Below are positions 1 through 6,012 of a stretch of 6,605 nt of DNA, piece after piece. Origin of the DNA: Desulfobacterales bacterium (GTDB lineage: Bacteria; Desulfobacterota; Desulfobulbia; Desulfobulbales; BM004); NCBI GenBank assembly GCA_030621655.1, contig JAUXHH010000092.1, positions 1 to 6,605 of the forward strand. Direction: 5' to 3'. The position numbers and the translations under genes were made by a program. Numbering within the stretch: the first letter of the stretch is position 1; each line of letters starts with the position of its first letter. The notes below the pieces were generated by a model. It saw only the letters and a list, made by a program, of their open reading frames with translations, ran no database searches and was not told the origin of the DNA.

Positions 1-1
1 T

Positions 2-79
2 GTAACAAGGCTAACAGGTCTCTGCAAGTATAATGGAATTAAGCCTGATACTCTGAATACAAAGCGTGAGACTTTTTGA
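2..79 (+). CDS. possible 3' end of an unidentified gene (partial)
   Basis: One plus-strand frame is open from the window edge to a TGA at 77-79 and would encode about 25 residues ending in DTLNTKRETF. Frame 3 closes at once and frame 1 closes at position 33, so this is the best candidate for a gene entering from the left. It would converge on the minus-strand crcB gene. The tail is too short to assign a family and no other evidence supports translation. The open frame could be chance. No convincing terminator follows it before crcB. Confidence 0.25.
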   Translation, partial: VTRLTGLCKYNGIKPDTLNTKRETF

Positions 80-168
80 CATGTGCAGTTTTGAGGCCGG
101 AACCTGACATTGGTTTTAACACGTATTTCTCATTGCAGGGCAGGTAGGAACTGAGTAAAAGCTTATAG

Positions 169-555
169 CTATCGTAGTATGAGAATCATGCGTTTGCAGA
201 GTATGATGCCACAGAAAACGAGTAAAATGCCGAAAACATTGCTTATTGTGACATATATCAGGGCTGTTTTCCAATCACCGATCTTGAATAACTGAAATGT
301 TTCCCGGGTGAAGGTGGAAAAGGTGGTAAAACCTCCCAGAAGACCGGTAAAAGCAAAGAGGCGCCATTCATGGGACCAGTGAGTTTCATCAAAAAGGCAC
401 CATATGAAACCAATAAGAAATGATCCTAAAAGATTCACTGCCAGTGTTCCTGCCGGGAAGACAGGTCCTGAAAATCGTTGAATAAAGAGAAAAATTCCAT
501 GGCGGCAGGCGGCTCCAATAGACCCTCCTGCCATAATTGCTAAGACGTTGAACAT
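169..555 (-). CDS. crcB: Fluoride-specific ion channel CrcB/FluC
   Basis: Small inner-membrane channel of the CrcB/FluC family, which exports fluoride as a dual-topology dimer and protects cytosolic enzymes such as enolase. The 128 residues match the usual family length and form four hydrophobic segments (about 3-24, 33-54, 66-90 and 97-120). Family signatures are visible in order: GGSIGAACRH near the N-terminus with the conserved Arg18, GTLAVNLLGSFLIG with the pore Asn41, and GLLGGFTTFSTFTRE at 71-85 containing the Phe-box residues (F79 and F82) and the TTFST stretch associated with the central Na+ site. The start at 555 gives the normal family N-terminus, although no good Shine-Dalgarno precedes it; a 12-bp palindrome lies 8-19 nt upstream instead. 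The gene is divergent from the ASKHA gene. No fluoride riboswitch was recognised upstream. Family assignment is secure. Confidence 0.95.
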   Translation of the reverse strand: MFNVLAIMAGGSIGAACRHGIFLFIQRFSGPVFPAGTLAVNLLGSFLIGFIWCLFDETHWSHEWRLFAFTGLLGGFTTFSTFTRETFQLFKIGDWKTALIYVTISNVFGILLVFCGIILCKRMILILR

Positions 556-562
556 AAAATAT

Positions 563-574
563 TCTTGATCAAGA
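563..574. repeat. perfect 12-bp palindrome in divergent intergenic region
   Basis: TCTTGATCAAGA reads identically on both strands. It lies 8-19 nt upstream of the crcB start codon and about 120 nt upstream of the ASKHA start. A symmetric site between divergent genes could be a repressor operator, or could form a small hairpin in the crcB leader where a ribosome binding site would normally sit. This is a sequence observation only; the binding role is inferred. Confidence 0.35.
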
Positions 575-609
575 TAATAATTAAAAGGTAAATGTAAAAT
601 CGGACCCTA

Positions 610-638
610 GAAATACCATTAAGCTTCTTTTCCGTCAA
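610..638 (-). promoter_or_regulatory. weak sigma-70-like promoter candidate for crcB
   Basis: On the minus strand TTGACG (638-633) is followed after 17 nt by TATTTC (615-610). The -35 is 5 of 6 to consensus but the -10 only 3 of 6. It points towards crcB and would give a leader of roughly 45-50 nt containing the 563-574 palindrome. It could easily be a chance match. Confidence 0.2.
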
Positions 639-646
639 GGAAGAGA
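626..646. other. hairpin-forming inverted repeat
   Basis: TCTTTTCC (626-633) can pair with GGAAGAGA (639-646) around a 5-nt GTCAA loop, giving eight pairs including one G-U as read on the plus strand. It sits in the divergent intergenic region about 48 nt before the ASKHA gene start and overlaps the candidate crcB -35. No T-run follows, so it does not look like a terminator. It might be a leader structure or a protein-binding site. Confidence 0.3.
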
Positions 647-683
647 CCTGCTGGCATATAAAATGGCCCTCTAAACAGAACAC

Positions 684-687
684 AGGA
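684..687 (+). promoter_or_regulatory. Shine-Dalgarno site setting the ASKHA start at 694
   Basis: AGGA lies 6 nt before the ATG at 694. This supports the short N-terminus of the following gene. The same frame stays open upstream only to a TAA at 595-597, and that stretch encodes no ferredoxin-like cysteine cluster. Confidence 0.6.
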
Positions 688-693
688 ATTGTT

Positions 694-2256
694 ATGCAGT
701 CTTTAGTTGAGCTGTATCAAGTTAAAGCGAATCCTCCCAGTCTGGCTGATAACACAGGTGATCTGGATCGTTTGAAAAAATCACTCTCGGGTATTCTCAA
801 GGACAAAAATCCTGTTGTGCCTTATGCTCGCATCGCGCCGGTTGCAGAAGCATTCAGGCATTCAGGGTTCAAGGGGTATGCAGTAGTAGTTCATCATCCG
901 ACAGGCCCCCAGCTTATTGATTTTTTTGCAGAAGCCCCAGAATTTCTGGTTGGTATGGCCCTTGATCTTGGCACAACCCATCTGGAGGCTTCACTGGTCA
1001 ACCTGTTGAGTGGTACGGTTTTGGCACGTGCGGCTGAGGAAAACGGCCAGTTGGAATTCGGAGCGGATATTCTGGCAAGAATTCATTTTGCCTCAACAAA
1101 AGTAGGTGACAGGAGTGGATTGGACCTGCTGCATGAGCGGGTAATTGAATCCATACATAAGCTTGCTGTTGAGTTGGTTGGGCGCCTTAAGCTGAAAACA
1201 AGCGATATAGTAGCCTTATCTGTTTCAGGAAATACAACCATGGCGCATTTTTTCCTGAAACAGAATCCTTATCATCTCTGTCGCGAACCTTATATCCCGG
1301 TAGTCAATGCGCCGGACCCCCTCCAGGCTTTTGAACTGGGGCTTGATCTGCATCCTGCAGCAGTTGTCTGGGTCATGCCAAGTATCGGCAGTTACTTCGG
1401 TGGAGATCTGATTTCAGGTATTCTGGCCAGCGGGCTTGATCAGCAGGATAAGACCTGCATGCTGATTGATGTCGGCACCAATGCTGAAGTTGTGGTAGGC
1501 AATCACGACTGGCTCATAGCCTGTGCCGGAGCTGCTGGACCGGCCTTGGAGGGAGGAGTGGCCAAGATGGGAATGCGGGCGGGAATCGGTGCCATTGAAC
1601 ACTGTTCCATCGATCCTGAAAGCGGAAAATTTGTATACCAAACCATTGGCGGGACACCTGCCAGGGGAATCTGCGGTTCAGGTGTTATTGATCTTGTTGC
1701 CGGTTTGTATCTTGCCAGGATTATAGATATTCGCGGAAAATTTAGACCCAAGCAGCCCCAGGCAGCCGGGCGGGTCATTGAACAGAAGGATGGGCCGGCA
1801 TATATAGTGGTTCCTGCTGACGAGGCCCATGAGGGAAGACCTATTCTTTTAAGTCAGGTGGATATTGACGCGCTGATGCGTTCCAAGGCAGCAATGTATT
1901 CAATTCTGACCACCATTACAAATCAGGTAGGTGTAGCATTTAAGGATTTGTATCACATATATGTGGCCGGTGCTTTCGGTGAACATATTTCACCGCGTCA
2001 GGCAATAGTTCTGGGAATGCTGCCGGATTTGCCTCTTGAGGTATACAGGCCTCTTGGTAACAGCTCACTGGCAGGAGCAGAAATGATGCTAAGCGATGCA
2101 TTGGCAAGGGAGAGATGTCGTAAAGTCGCGGCAAAAATCACGTATGTTGAGCTGAATGTCAATCAGGAATTTATGATACGGTTTTCAGGTTCCCGGTTTA
2201 TTCCTCATACCGATCATGCCCTTTTTCCCTCAGTACCTTTTCATGGGGAGTCTTAA
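694..2256 (+). CDS. ASKHA-domain corrinoid-activation-type protein lacking the ferredoxin domain
   Basis: Belongs to the RACo/RamA-like family (linker, middle region and C-terminal ASKHA domain, formerly DUF4445). Characterised members use ATP to drive reductive reactivation of corrinoid proteins from Co(II) to Co(I). Visible motifs are a linker-like N-terminus (NPPSLADNTGDLDRL, 13-27), phosphate-1 DLGTT (91-95), SGNTTM (178-183), phosphate-2 DVGTN (259-263), AAGPALEGG then GMRAGIGAIE (280-302), the adenosine motif GICGSG (325-330), AGAFGEHI (425-432) and GMLPDLPLE (441-449). All are intact, so ATP binding is expected in the cytoplasm. Canonical RACo proteins begin with a [2Fe-2S] domain of about 90 residues. 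Here the protein starts directly at the linker, and its six cysteines (196, 256, 277, 304, 327, 475) are scattered and form no cluster motif, so electrons would have to come from a partner. No corrinoid protein or methyltransferase lies in the window, so the substrate is unknown. The family call is firm; the activator role is inferred. Confidence 0.88.
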   Translation: MQSLVELYQVKANPPSLADNTGDLDRLKKSLSGILKDKNPVVPYARIAPVAEAFRHSGFKGYAVVVHHPTGPQLIDFFAEAPEFLVGMALDLGTTHLEASLVNLLSGTVLARAAEENGQLEFGADILARIHFASTKVGDRSGLDLLHERVIESIHKLAVELVGRLKLKTSDIVALSVSGNTTMAHFFLKQNPYHLCREPYIPVVNAPDPLQAFELGLDLHPAAVVWVMPSIGSYFGGDLISGILASGLDQQDKTCMLIDVGTNAEVVVGNHDWLIACAGAAGPALEGGVAKMGMRAGIGAIEHCSIDPESGKFVYQTIGGTPARGICGSGVIDLVAGLYLARIIDIRGKFRPKQPQAAGRVIEQKDGPAYIVVPADEAHEGRPILLSQVDIDALMRSKAAMYSILTTITNQVGVAFKDLYHIYVAGAFGEHISPRQAIVLGMLPDLPLEVYRPLGNSSLAGAEMMLSDALARERCRKVAAKITYVELNVNQEFMIRFSGSRFIPHTDHALFPSVPFHGES

Positions 2257-2276
2257 GGGCGTATATTTCTACTAAC

Positions 2277-2306
2277 TTGCAACACATACCCCAGACATGT
2301 TATGAA
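2277..2306 (+). promoter_or_regulatory. weak sigma-70-like promoter candidate upstream of the DHH gene
   Basis: TTGCAA (2277-2282) and TATGAA (2301-2306) are separated by 18 nt and each match consensus at 4 of 6 positions. The candidate lies in the 109-bp gap between the ASKHA and DHH genes and would give a leader of about 50 nt covering the small reading frame at 2333-2362. Supported by position and partial consensus only. Confidence 0.25.
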
Positions 2307-2332
2307 GTGCTTTTTGTGAAAAAATATGAACC

Positions 2333-2362
2333 ATGCAGAAGGGTCTTGATACAGGTATTTAA
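2333..2362 (+). other. in-frame 9-codon mini-ORF ahead of the DHH gene
   Basis: ATG at 2333 opens a nine-residue frame (MQKGLDTGI) that ends with TAA at 2360-2362. It is in the same frame as the DHH gene, whose TTG start lies one codon further on. It could be a translated leader, the original start of a longer DHH protein now cut off by a stop codon, or chance. No Shine-Dalgarno precedes the ATG. Confidence 0.25.
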
Positions 2363-2365
2363 TTT

Positions 2366-3388
2366 TTGAAAGCAACGAGAAAAAAATCCGGCAAGAATAG
2401 CAGGTATTGTACTGCTTCACGGAATACGGCAAAAGAAAGACTCCGGCAGTTCTGGGATGTTTTTCAGAAGGATGATGATGTTCTGGTGGTCATCAATGCC
2501 GATCCGGATGCCCTGGCTTGCGGCATGGCTGTCAAACGTCTTCTGCGCTATAGGGTGAAGAGCATTACCATCGGTTATCCGAACGAGGTCAGGAGACTAA
2601 GCAATATTACCATGATGGAAGTGCTCAAGATTCAGACTGAAAAATTGCAGAATCTCAAGCTCAGCGACTACACCAAAAAGGTGATGCTTGACTCCCAGCC
2701 ACCCCATCTTCCAATTTTTGAAAACATCCAGTTTGATGCAGTAATCGATCACCATCCGATGACCAACAGCTGGAAGGCAACCTATGTTGATATCAGGCCC
2801 GATTATGGAGCCGCTGCCTCAATAATGGTTGAGTATCTGCGGGCTGCGGAATTAAAGCCTTCAGTTCCTTTAGCTACAGCACTTTTTTATGCCATCAAGG
2901 TTGACACCCATAATTTTGACAAAAAAGCACGTATTGCAGATGCCATTTCTTTTAGGTATTTATTTGATATTGCCAACCAGAACCTGGTGAGAAAGATTGA
3001 GCTTTCCGAATTGCGCATGTCGGAATTGGGTTATTTTAAAACCGCCCTTGCTGACATGAAGGTGAGCAAGAAGCGGCTCTATGCCCATGTCGGACGGGTG
3101 CGCAGTCCTGATATTCTTGTAATCATTGCTGATTTTCTCAACCAGGTACATGATATTTCCTGGGTTTTGGTATCAGGCATCCACGGTGAACGGCTGGTGG
3201 TGATATTTCGTTGTGACGGGTATAAGAGAAATGCTGGTAAGCTGGCTGAAAAGATTTTTGGGAAAGTTGGATCTGCCGGTGGGCACAGGGAAGCTGCCAG
3301 AGCAGAAGTACCGCTAAAAAACCTTGACCTGCGGGACAAAGTTATTACAACCAATACCCTGAAAGGTTTGACCACCGATCACTTGTAG
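2366..3388 (+). CDS. DHH/DHHA1-family phosphoesterase
   Basis: Cytoplasmic metal-dependent phosphoesterase of the DHH superfamily, whose members include NrnA-type oligoribonuclease/pAp phosphatases, RecJ and cyclic-dinucleotide phosphodiesterases. Motifs in order: NADPDALACGMAVKRLL (44-60, motif I), VMLDSQ with Asp109, the signature DHHP (128-131), KVDTHNF with Asp180 (178-184), and a DHHA1 C-terminal domain with GSAGGHREAA (302-311). The key metal ligands appear intact. The first 35 or so residues are basic and precede the fold. No CBS or polymerase domain is attached, so it resembles a stand-alone NrnA-like enzyme, though motif I differs from classical NrnA and the substrate cannot be fixed. 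The start is uncertain: TTG at 2366 is the first possible initiator after an in-frame TAA at 2360-2362, has only a weak AGG about 10 nt upstream, and no ATG occurs in frame until past motif I. The ASKHA gene ends 109 bp upstream and the GlgC-like pair starts 61 bp downstream. Confidence 0.88.
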   Translation: MKATRKKSGKNSRYCTASRNTAKERLRQFWDVFQKDDDVLVVINADPDALACGMAVKRLLRYRVKSITIGYPNEVRRLSNITMMEVLKIQTEKLQNLKLSDYTKKVMLDSQPPHLPIFENIQFDAVIDHHPMTNSWKATYVDIRPDYGAAASIMVEYLRAAELKPSVPLATALFYAIKVDTHNFDKKARIADAISFRYLFDIANQNLVRKIELSELRMSELGYFKTALADMKVSKKRLYAHVGRVRSPDILVIIADFLNQVHDISWVLVSGIHGERLVVIFRCDGYKRNAGKLAEKIFGKVGSAGGHREAARAEVPLKNLDLRDKVITTNTLKGLTTDHL

Positions 3389-3396
3389 TCTACCTC

Positions 3397-3411
3397 CAGC
3401 CTTGCGGGCTG
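3397..3411 (+). other. short GC-rich hairpin between DHH and first glgC-like gene
   Basis: CAGCC (3397-3401) pairs with GGCTG (3407-3411) around a TTGCG loop, 8 nt after the DHH stop codon. The next bases are TATGATATATTTT, so the T-run starts about ten bases late and a strong intrinsic terminator is doubtful. TATGAT (3412-3417) also resembles a -10 box but has only a poor -35 (TCTACC, 3389-3394). The gap may hold a weak terminator, a weak promoter or neither; read-through from the DHH gene is possible. Confidence 0.25.
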
Positions 3412-3449
3412 TATGATATATTTTCTGTAAACCTCTATTTTGGGGCGGC

Positions 3450-4709
3450 ATGAAACTTAAACCGAAAACCCTGGCGATGATTCTTGCTGGCGGCCGGGTT
3501 GATGATCTTGGGGTATTGACCTTTCACAGGCCCAAGTCAGCCATTCCTTTTGGCGGCTTTACCAGGGTTATAGATTTTTCTCTCAGCAACCTGATGAACT
3601 CCGGTTTGGAGCGGGTTGCGATCTTGAGCCAGTATCGAAGCTACTCCCTCATAAACCACATCGGCATCGGCTCTGCCTGGGATATGATAGGTCGTTATCG
3701 CGGCATTTCTGTCCTGCCCCCATATCTAGGGTATGGTCATTCCCAATGGTATAGGGGCTCCTCTGACGCTGTCTACCAGAATCTTGATTTTGTGCAATAT
3801 ATCAATCCTGAGCAATTGCTTATTCTTTCCGGCGATCATATTTACAACATGGATTACCGGGAAATAATCAACTACCACCAGGAAAAGGATGCTGATCTGA
3901 CCATGGTTTGTCTCAAGGTGCCAATGGATGAGGCAAACCGTTTCGGCGTGGCTGACATAGATGATGAAGACGGAGAACGGGGCGGCAAGGTAGTGAGCTA
4001 CAGTGAGAAGCCGGAAAATCCTGAATTCAACTGGGCCTCTATGACGGTTTTTTGCTTTAAGCCCAAGGTGCTGTATGAAGTTCTTGAAGCAAATATCAAT
4101 GAAGACGCATCATATGAATTCGGCCGTGATATTATACCCCGCATGATGCGGGAGAATCGGAGGGTATTCGGCTACAAATTCAAGGGTTACTGGGGATATA
4201 CGGGGACCATTGAAGAGTTCTGGCAGGCGAATATGGATCTGTTGGGTGATGATCCCCCGATAAAGTATGCTGACTGGAATATCCGTACCAACATGGAGCA
4301 TCGGAATATCAGGGATTGCCAGCCTTTGAAAATTGGCGATAATGCTCAAATTTCCAACAGCCTTGTCTATAACGGCTGTATTGTTGAAGGTGAAGTGGAG
4401 CGCTCCATCCTGTTTCCCGGAACCTATGTTGCAAAAGGCGCCAGGGTGAAAGACTCAATACTCTTTTTTAAAAATGAGGTTGGGAAGGGGGCGAAGCTCA
4501 ATAAGATAATCAGTGATGTCAACACAACTTTTGACAGCGGGGTGAGGATCGGGGAAGAAAGCAAGATCGGATCCAAGGAAATAACTGTCATAGGATGGAA
4601 TAATTTTATTAGGGCAAATACAATAATCGGTTCAGGGTGCACTGTGTATCCAAGTATTCCTTCGCAAAAAATTCCCAAACTGGTTGAGTCAGGTGAGGTG
4701 GTTCGGTGA
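3450..4709 (+). CDS. ADP-glucose pyrophosphorylase-family protein with degenerate active site (probable modulatory subunit)
   Basis: A 419-residue protein with an N-terminal nucleotidyltransferase domain (about 7-280) and a C-terminal left-handed beta-helix (about 293-405), the architecture and length of bacterial GlgC. Conserved stretches include RPKSAIPFGG (27-36), IDFSLSNLMNSG (41-52), WYRGSSDAVYQN (100-111), LSGDHIYNMD (126-135, with metal Asp129) and EKP (187-189, glucose-1-phosphate lysine). Two catalytic signatures are altered. The nucleotide loop GGxGxRL reads GGRVDDL (14-20), losing the second Gly and the Arg equivalent to E. coli Arg32. The YWRDVGT motif reads YWGYTGT (247-253), losing the Asp that binds the second metal in this superfamily. 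The frame is intact, so this is not a decaying pseudogene. It overlaps the canonical paralogue downstream by 4 nt, which suggests a heteromeric partner. An alternative is an active enzyme with a different substrate. A GGGGCGG stretch precedes the ATG. Confidence 0.85.
   Translation: MKLKPKTLAMILAGGRVDDLGVLTFHRPKSAIPFGGFTRVIDFSLSNLMNSGLERVAILSQYRSYSLINHIGIGSAWDMIGRYRGISVLPPYLGYGHSQWYRGSSDAVYQNLDFVQYINPEQLLILSGDHIYNMDYREIINYHQEKDADLTMVCLKVPMDEANRFGVADIDDEDGERGGKVVSYSEKPENPEFNWASMTVFCFKPKVLYEVLEANINEDASYEFGRDIIPRMMRENRRVFGYKFKGYWGYTGTIEEFWQANMDLLGDDPPIKYADWNIRTNMEHRNIRDCQPLKIGDNAQISNSLVYNGCIVEGEVERSILFPGTYVAKGARVKDSILFFKNEVGKGAKLNKIISDVNTTFDSGVRIGEESKIGSKEITVIGWNNFIRANTIIGSGCTVYPSIPSQKIPKLVESGEVVR
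4695..4700 (+). promoter_or_regulatory. internal Shine-Dalgarno for the second glgC-like gene
   Basis: GAGGTG lies within the last codons of the upstream gene, 5 nt before the GTG start at 4706. It decides the non-ATG start and, with the GTGA overlap, indicates translational coupling by re-initiation. Confidence 0.6.
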
Positions 4710-5971
4710 GCAGCTCGGAAGATACCCTGGTCCTATTGTTGGCAGGCGGTGTGGGAAGCCGGCTGAATATTCTGGTGAAAACAAGGGCGAAACCGGCAGT
4801 TCCCTTTGCCGGATTATACAGGATCATCGATTTCAGCCTGAGCAATGTCATGAACTCCGGGATGAAACAGGTCGGGGTGCTTACCCAGTATAAGCCGTTG
4901 TCTCTCATGCGCCACCTTGCAACAGGAGATGCATGGGATTTTACAGGTCGTTCGCGTGGCGTAAAGATCCTGCCGCCCAGTACCGGCTTCATAGATTCTG
5001 ACTGGTACAAGGGGACAGCTGATGCCATCCGGCAGAACCTGAGTTTTATCAAAGCGCATCCATCTAAAGAGATACTTGTTCTCTCTGGTGACCATATATA
5101 CCAGATGGACCTCGATGCCATGATTGAGTTTCATCGTCAGAAAAATGCAGACATCACCGTCGGCATGATGATTGTGCCTGAAAGCCAGATCCACCAATTC
5201 GGGGCAGGAATAACAAATGATGAAGGGAGGATAGTTGAATGGGAGGAAAAACCCAAGATCCCCCGAACCAACCTGGCATCCATGGGGATCTACGTCTTTA
5301 AAACCGAATATCTTTTAAATCTGCTGGCCGAAGACAAGGATATGGTTGATTTCGGCATACACCTGATACCCAAGGCCATTACCAGGGATAATGTATTTGC
5401 CTATCCGTTTGAGGGATACTGGCGGGATGTTGGAACTATCCAGGCATACTGGGAAGCGAATATGGACCTGTTAAAAGATGATCCGGAGATTACCCCTGAA
5501 ACCTGGGGCATAAGGCCAAATCCTGTATCAGAACAATTGGTTGCAGACAGGATTCCAGCCCGGTTTACAGCGGGAAGCAAAGTCAGGCACTCTATGATTT
5601 CTGCAGGATGTGTGATAGAGGGTGAGGTGGTAAATTCAGTGTTGTCGCCGGGAGTCAAAGTGGGTCCCGGCTGCCGTGTTACGGATTCCATCATTCTGCA
5701 TGACTGTGTCTTGGAAGAGGGGGCAACTGTTGACCTGGCAATAATGGATAAACGGGTAAAAGTAGGGAAGGGAGCTGTTATTGGTATTGGGGATAACAAG
5801 GATGTTCCAAACATCAAGTATCCTGATCACCTGTATACGGGAATATCTTTAGTTGGCAAGGACGCTGATATACCACCAGGAATGATTATCGGCAGGAATT
5901 GCATAATCAATCCATGGCGTAAACAGGAAGATTTTACAGCACATGTTTTGCGTGATGGGGAAACTATTTAG
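4706..5971 (+). CDS. glgC: Glucose-1-phosphate adenylyltransferase (ADP-glucose pyrophosphorylase)
   Basis: Makes ADP-glucose from ATP and glucose-1-phosphate, the committed step of bacterial glycogen synthesis, in the cytoplasm. The 421 residues have the standard GlgC layout: a nucleotidyltransferase domain (about 8-270) and a left-handed beta-helix domain (about 290-402). All catalytic signatures are canonical: LAGGVGSRL (12-20), TRAKPAVPF (26-34), LSGDHIYQMD (126-135, Asp129), EEKP (180-183) and YWRDVGT (238-244, Asp241). The E. coli activator-site Lys39 position is Thr26 here, so allosteric control probably differs. GTG is the start, preceded by GAGGTG, and the start codon overlaps the stop of the paralogous upstream gene as GTGA. 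This is expected to be the catalytic member of the pair. No glycogen synthase or branching enzyme is in the window, so use of the product for glycogen is inferred from the family. Some relatives may prefer other sugar phosphates. Confidence 0.92.
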   Translation: MSSSEDTLVLLLAGGVGSRLNILVKTRAKPAVPFAGLYRIIDFSLSNVMNSGMKQVGVLTQYKPLSLMRHLATGDAWDFTGRSRGVKILPPSTGFIDSDWYKGTADAIRQNLSFIKAHPSKEILVLSGDHIYQMDLDAMIEFHRQKNADITVGMMIVPESQIHQFGAGITNDEGRIVEWEEKPKIPRTNLASMGIYVFKTEYLLNLLAEDKDMVDFGIHLIPKAITRDNVFAYPFEGYWRDVGTIQAYWEANMDLLKDDPEITPETWGIRPNPVSEQLVADRIPARFTAGSKVRHSMISAGCVIEGEVVNSVLSPGVKVGPGCRVTDSIILHDCVLEEGATVDLAIMDKRVKVGKGAVIGIGDNKDVPNIKYPDHLYTGISLVGKDADIPPGMIIGRNCIINPWRKQEDFTAHVLRDGETI

Positions 5972-5998
5972 GGCAAATGAAGTGGGGAAGAACTTAAC

Positions 5999-6007
5999 AA
6001 GGGGGTG
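5999..6007 (+). promoter_or_regulatory. strong ribosome binding site for the cytochrome gene
   Basis: AAGGGGGTG ends 5 nt before the ATG at 6013, with the G-run 7 nt away. It fixes the start, which also yields a complete signal peptide. The 41-bp gap to the preceding glgC stop shows no terminator hairpin, so co-transcription is possible. Confidence 0.6.
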
Positions 6008-6012
6008 AAAAA

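Noticed and set aside
76..104. Promoter from the perfect TTGACA at 76-81
   Set aside because: No -10-like hexamer is found at 16-18 nt downstream and no plus-strand gene follows.
101..117. Terminator between the left-edge tail and crcB (AACC/GGTT hairpin followed by TTTT)
   Set aside because: The stem is only four base pairs with a 7-nt loop and the T-run is short; too weak to call.
652..669. Sigma-54-like -24/-12 element (TGGCATATAAAATGGCC)
   Set aside because: The spacing places GG rather than GC at the -12 position and the rest of the consensus is missing.
556..693. Fluoride riboswitch upstream of crcB
   Set aside because: The minus-strand leader lacks the recognisable conserved blocks of the crcB RNA motif by eye. 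A covariance-model search would settle it.
1414..1778. Minus-strand open frames inside the ASKHA gene
   Set aside because: They overlap the strongly conserved ASKHA coding sequence, with compositionally odd proteins and no motifs.
3450..4709. First glgC-like gene as a decaying pseudogene
   Set aside because: The frame is intact over full length, the beta-helix and most binding motifs are preserved, and the altered motifs look like a coherent subfamily rather than random decay.
4609..5121. 170-residue open frame on the minus strand
   Set aside because: It lies opposite the well-supported glgC-family genes, has no recognisable domain and is the usual antisense shadow of a conserved coding region.
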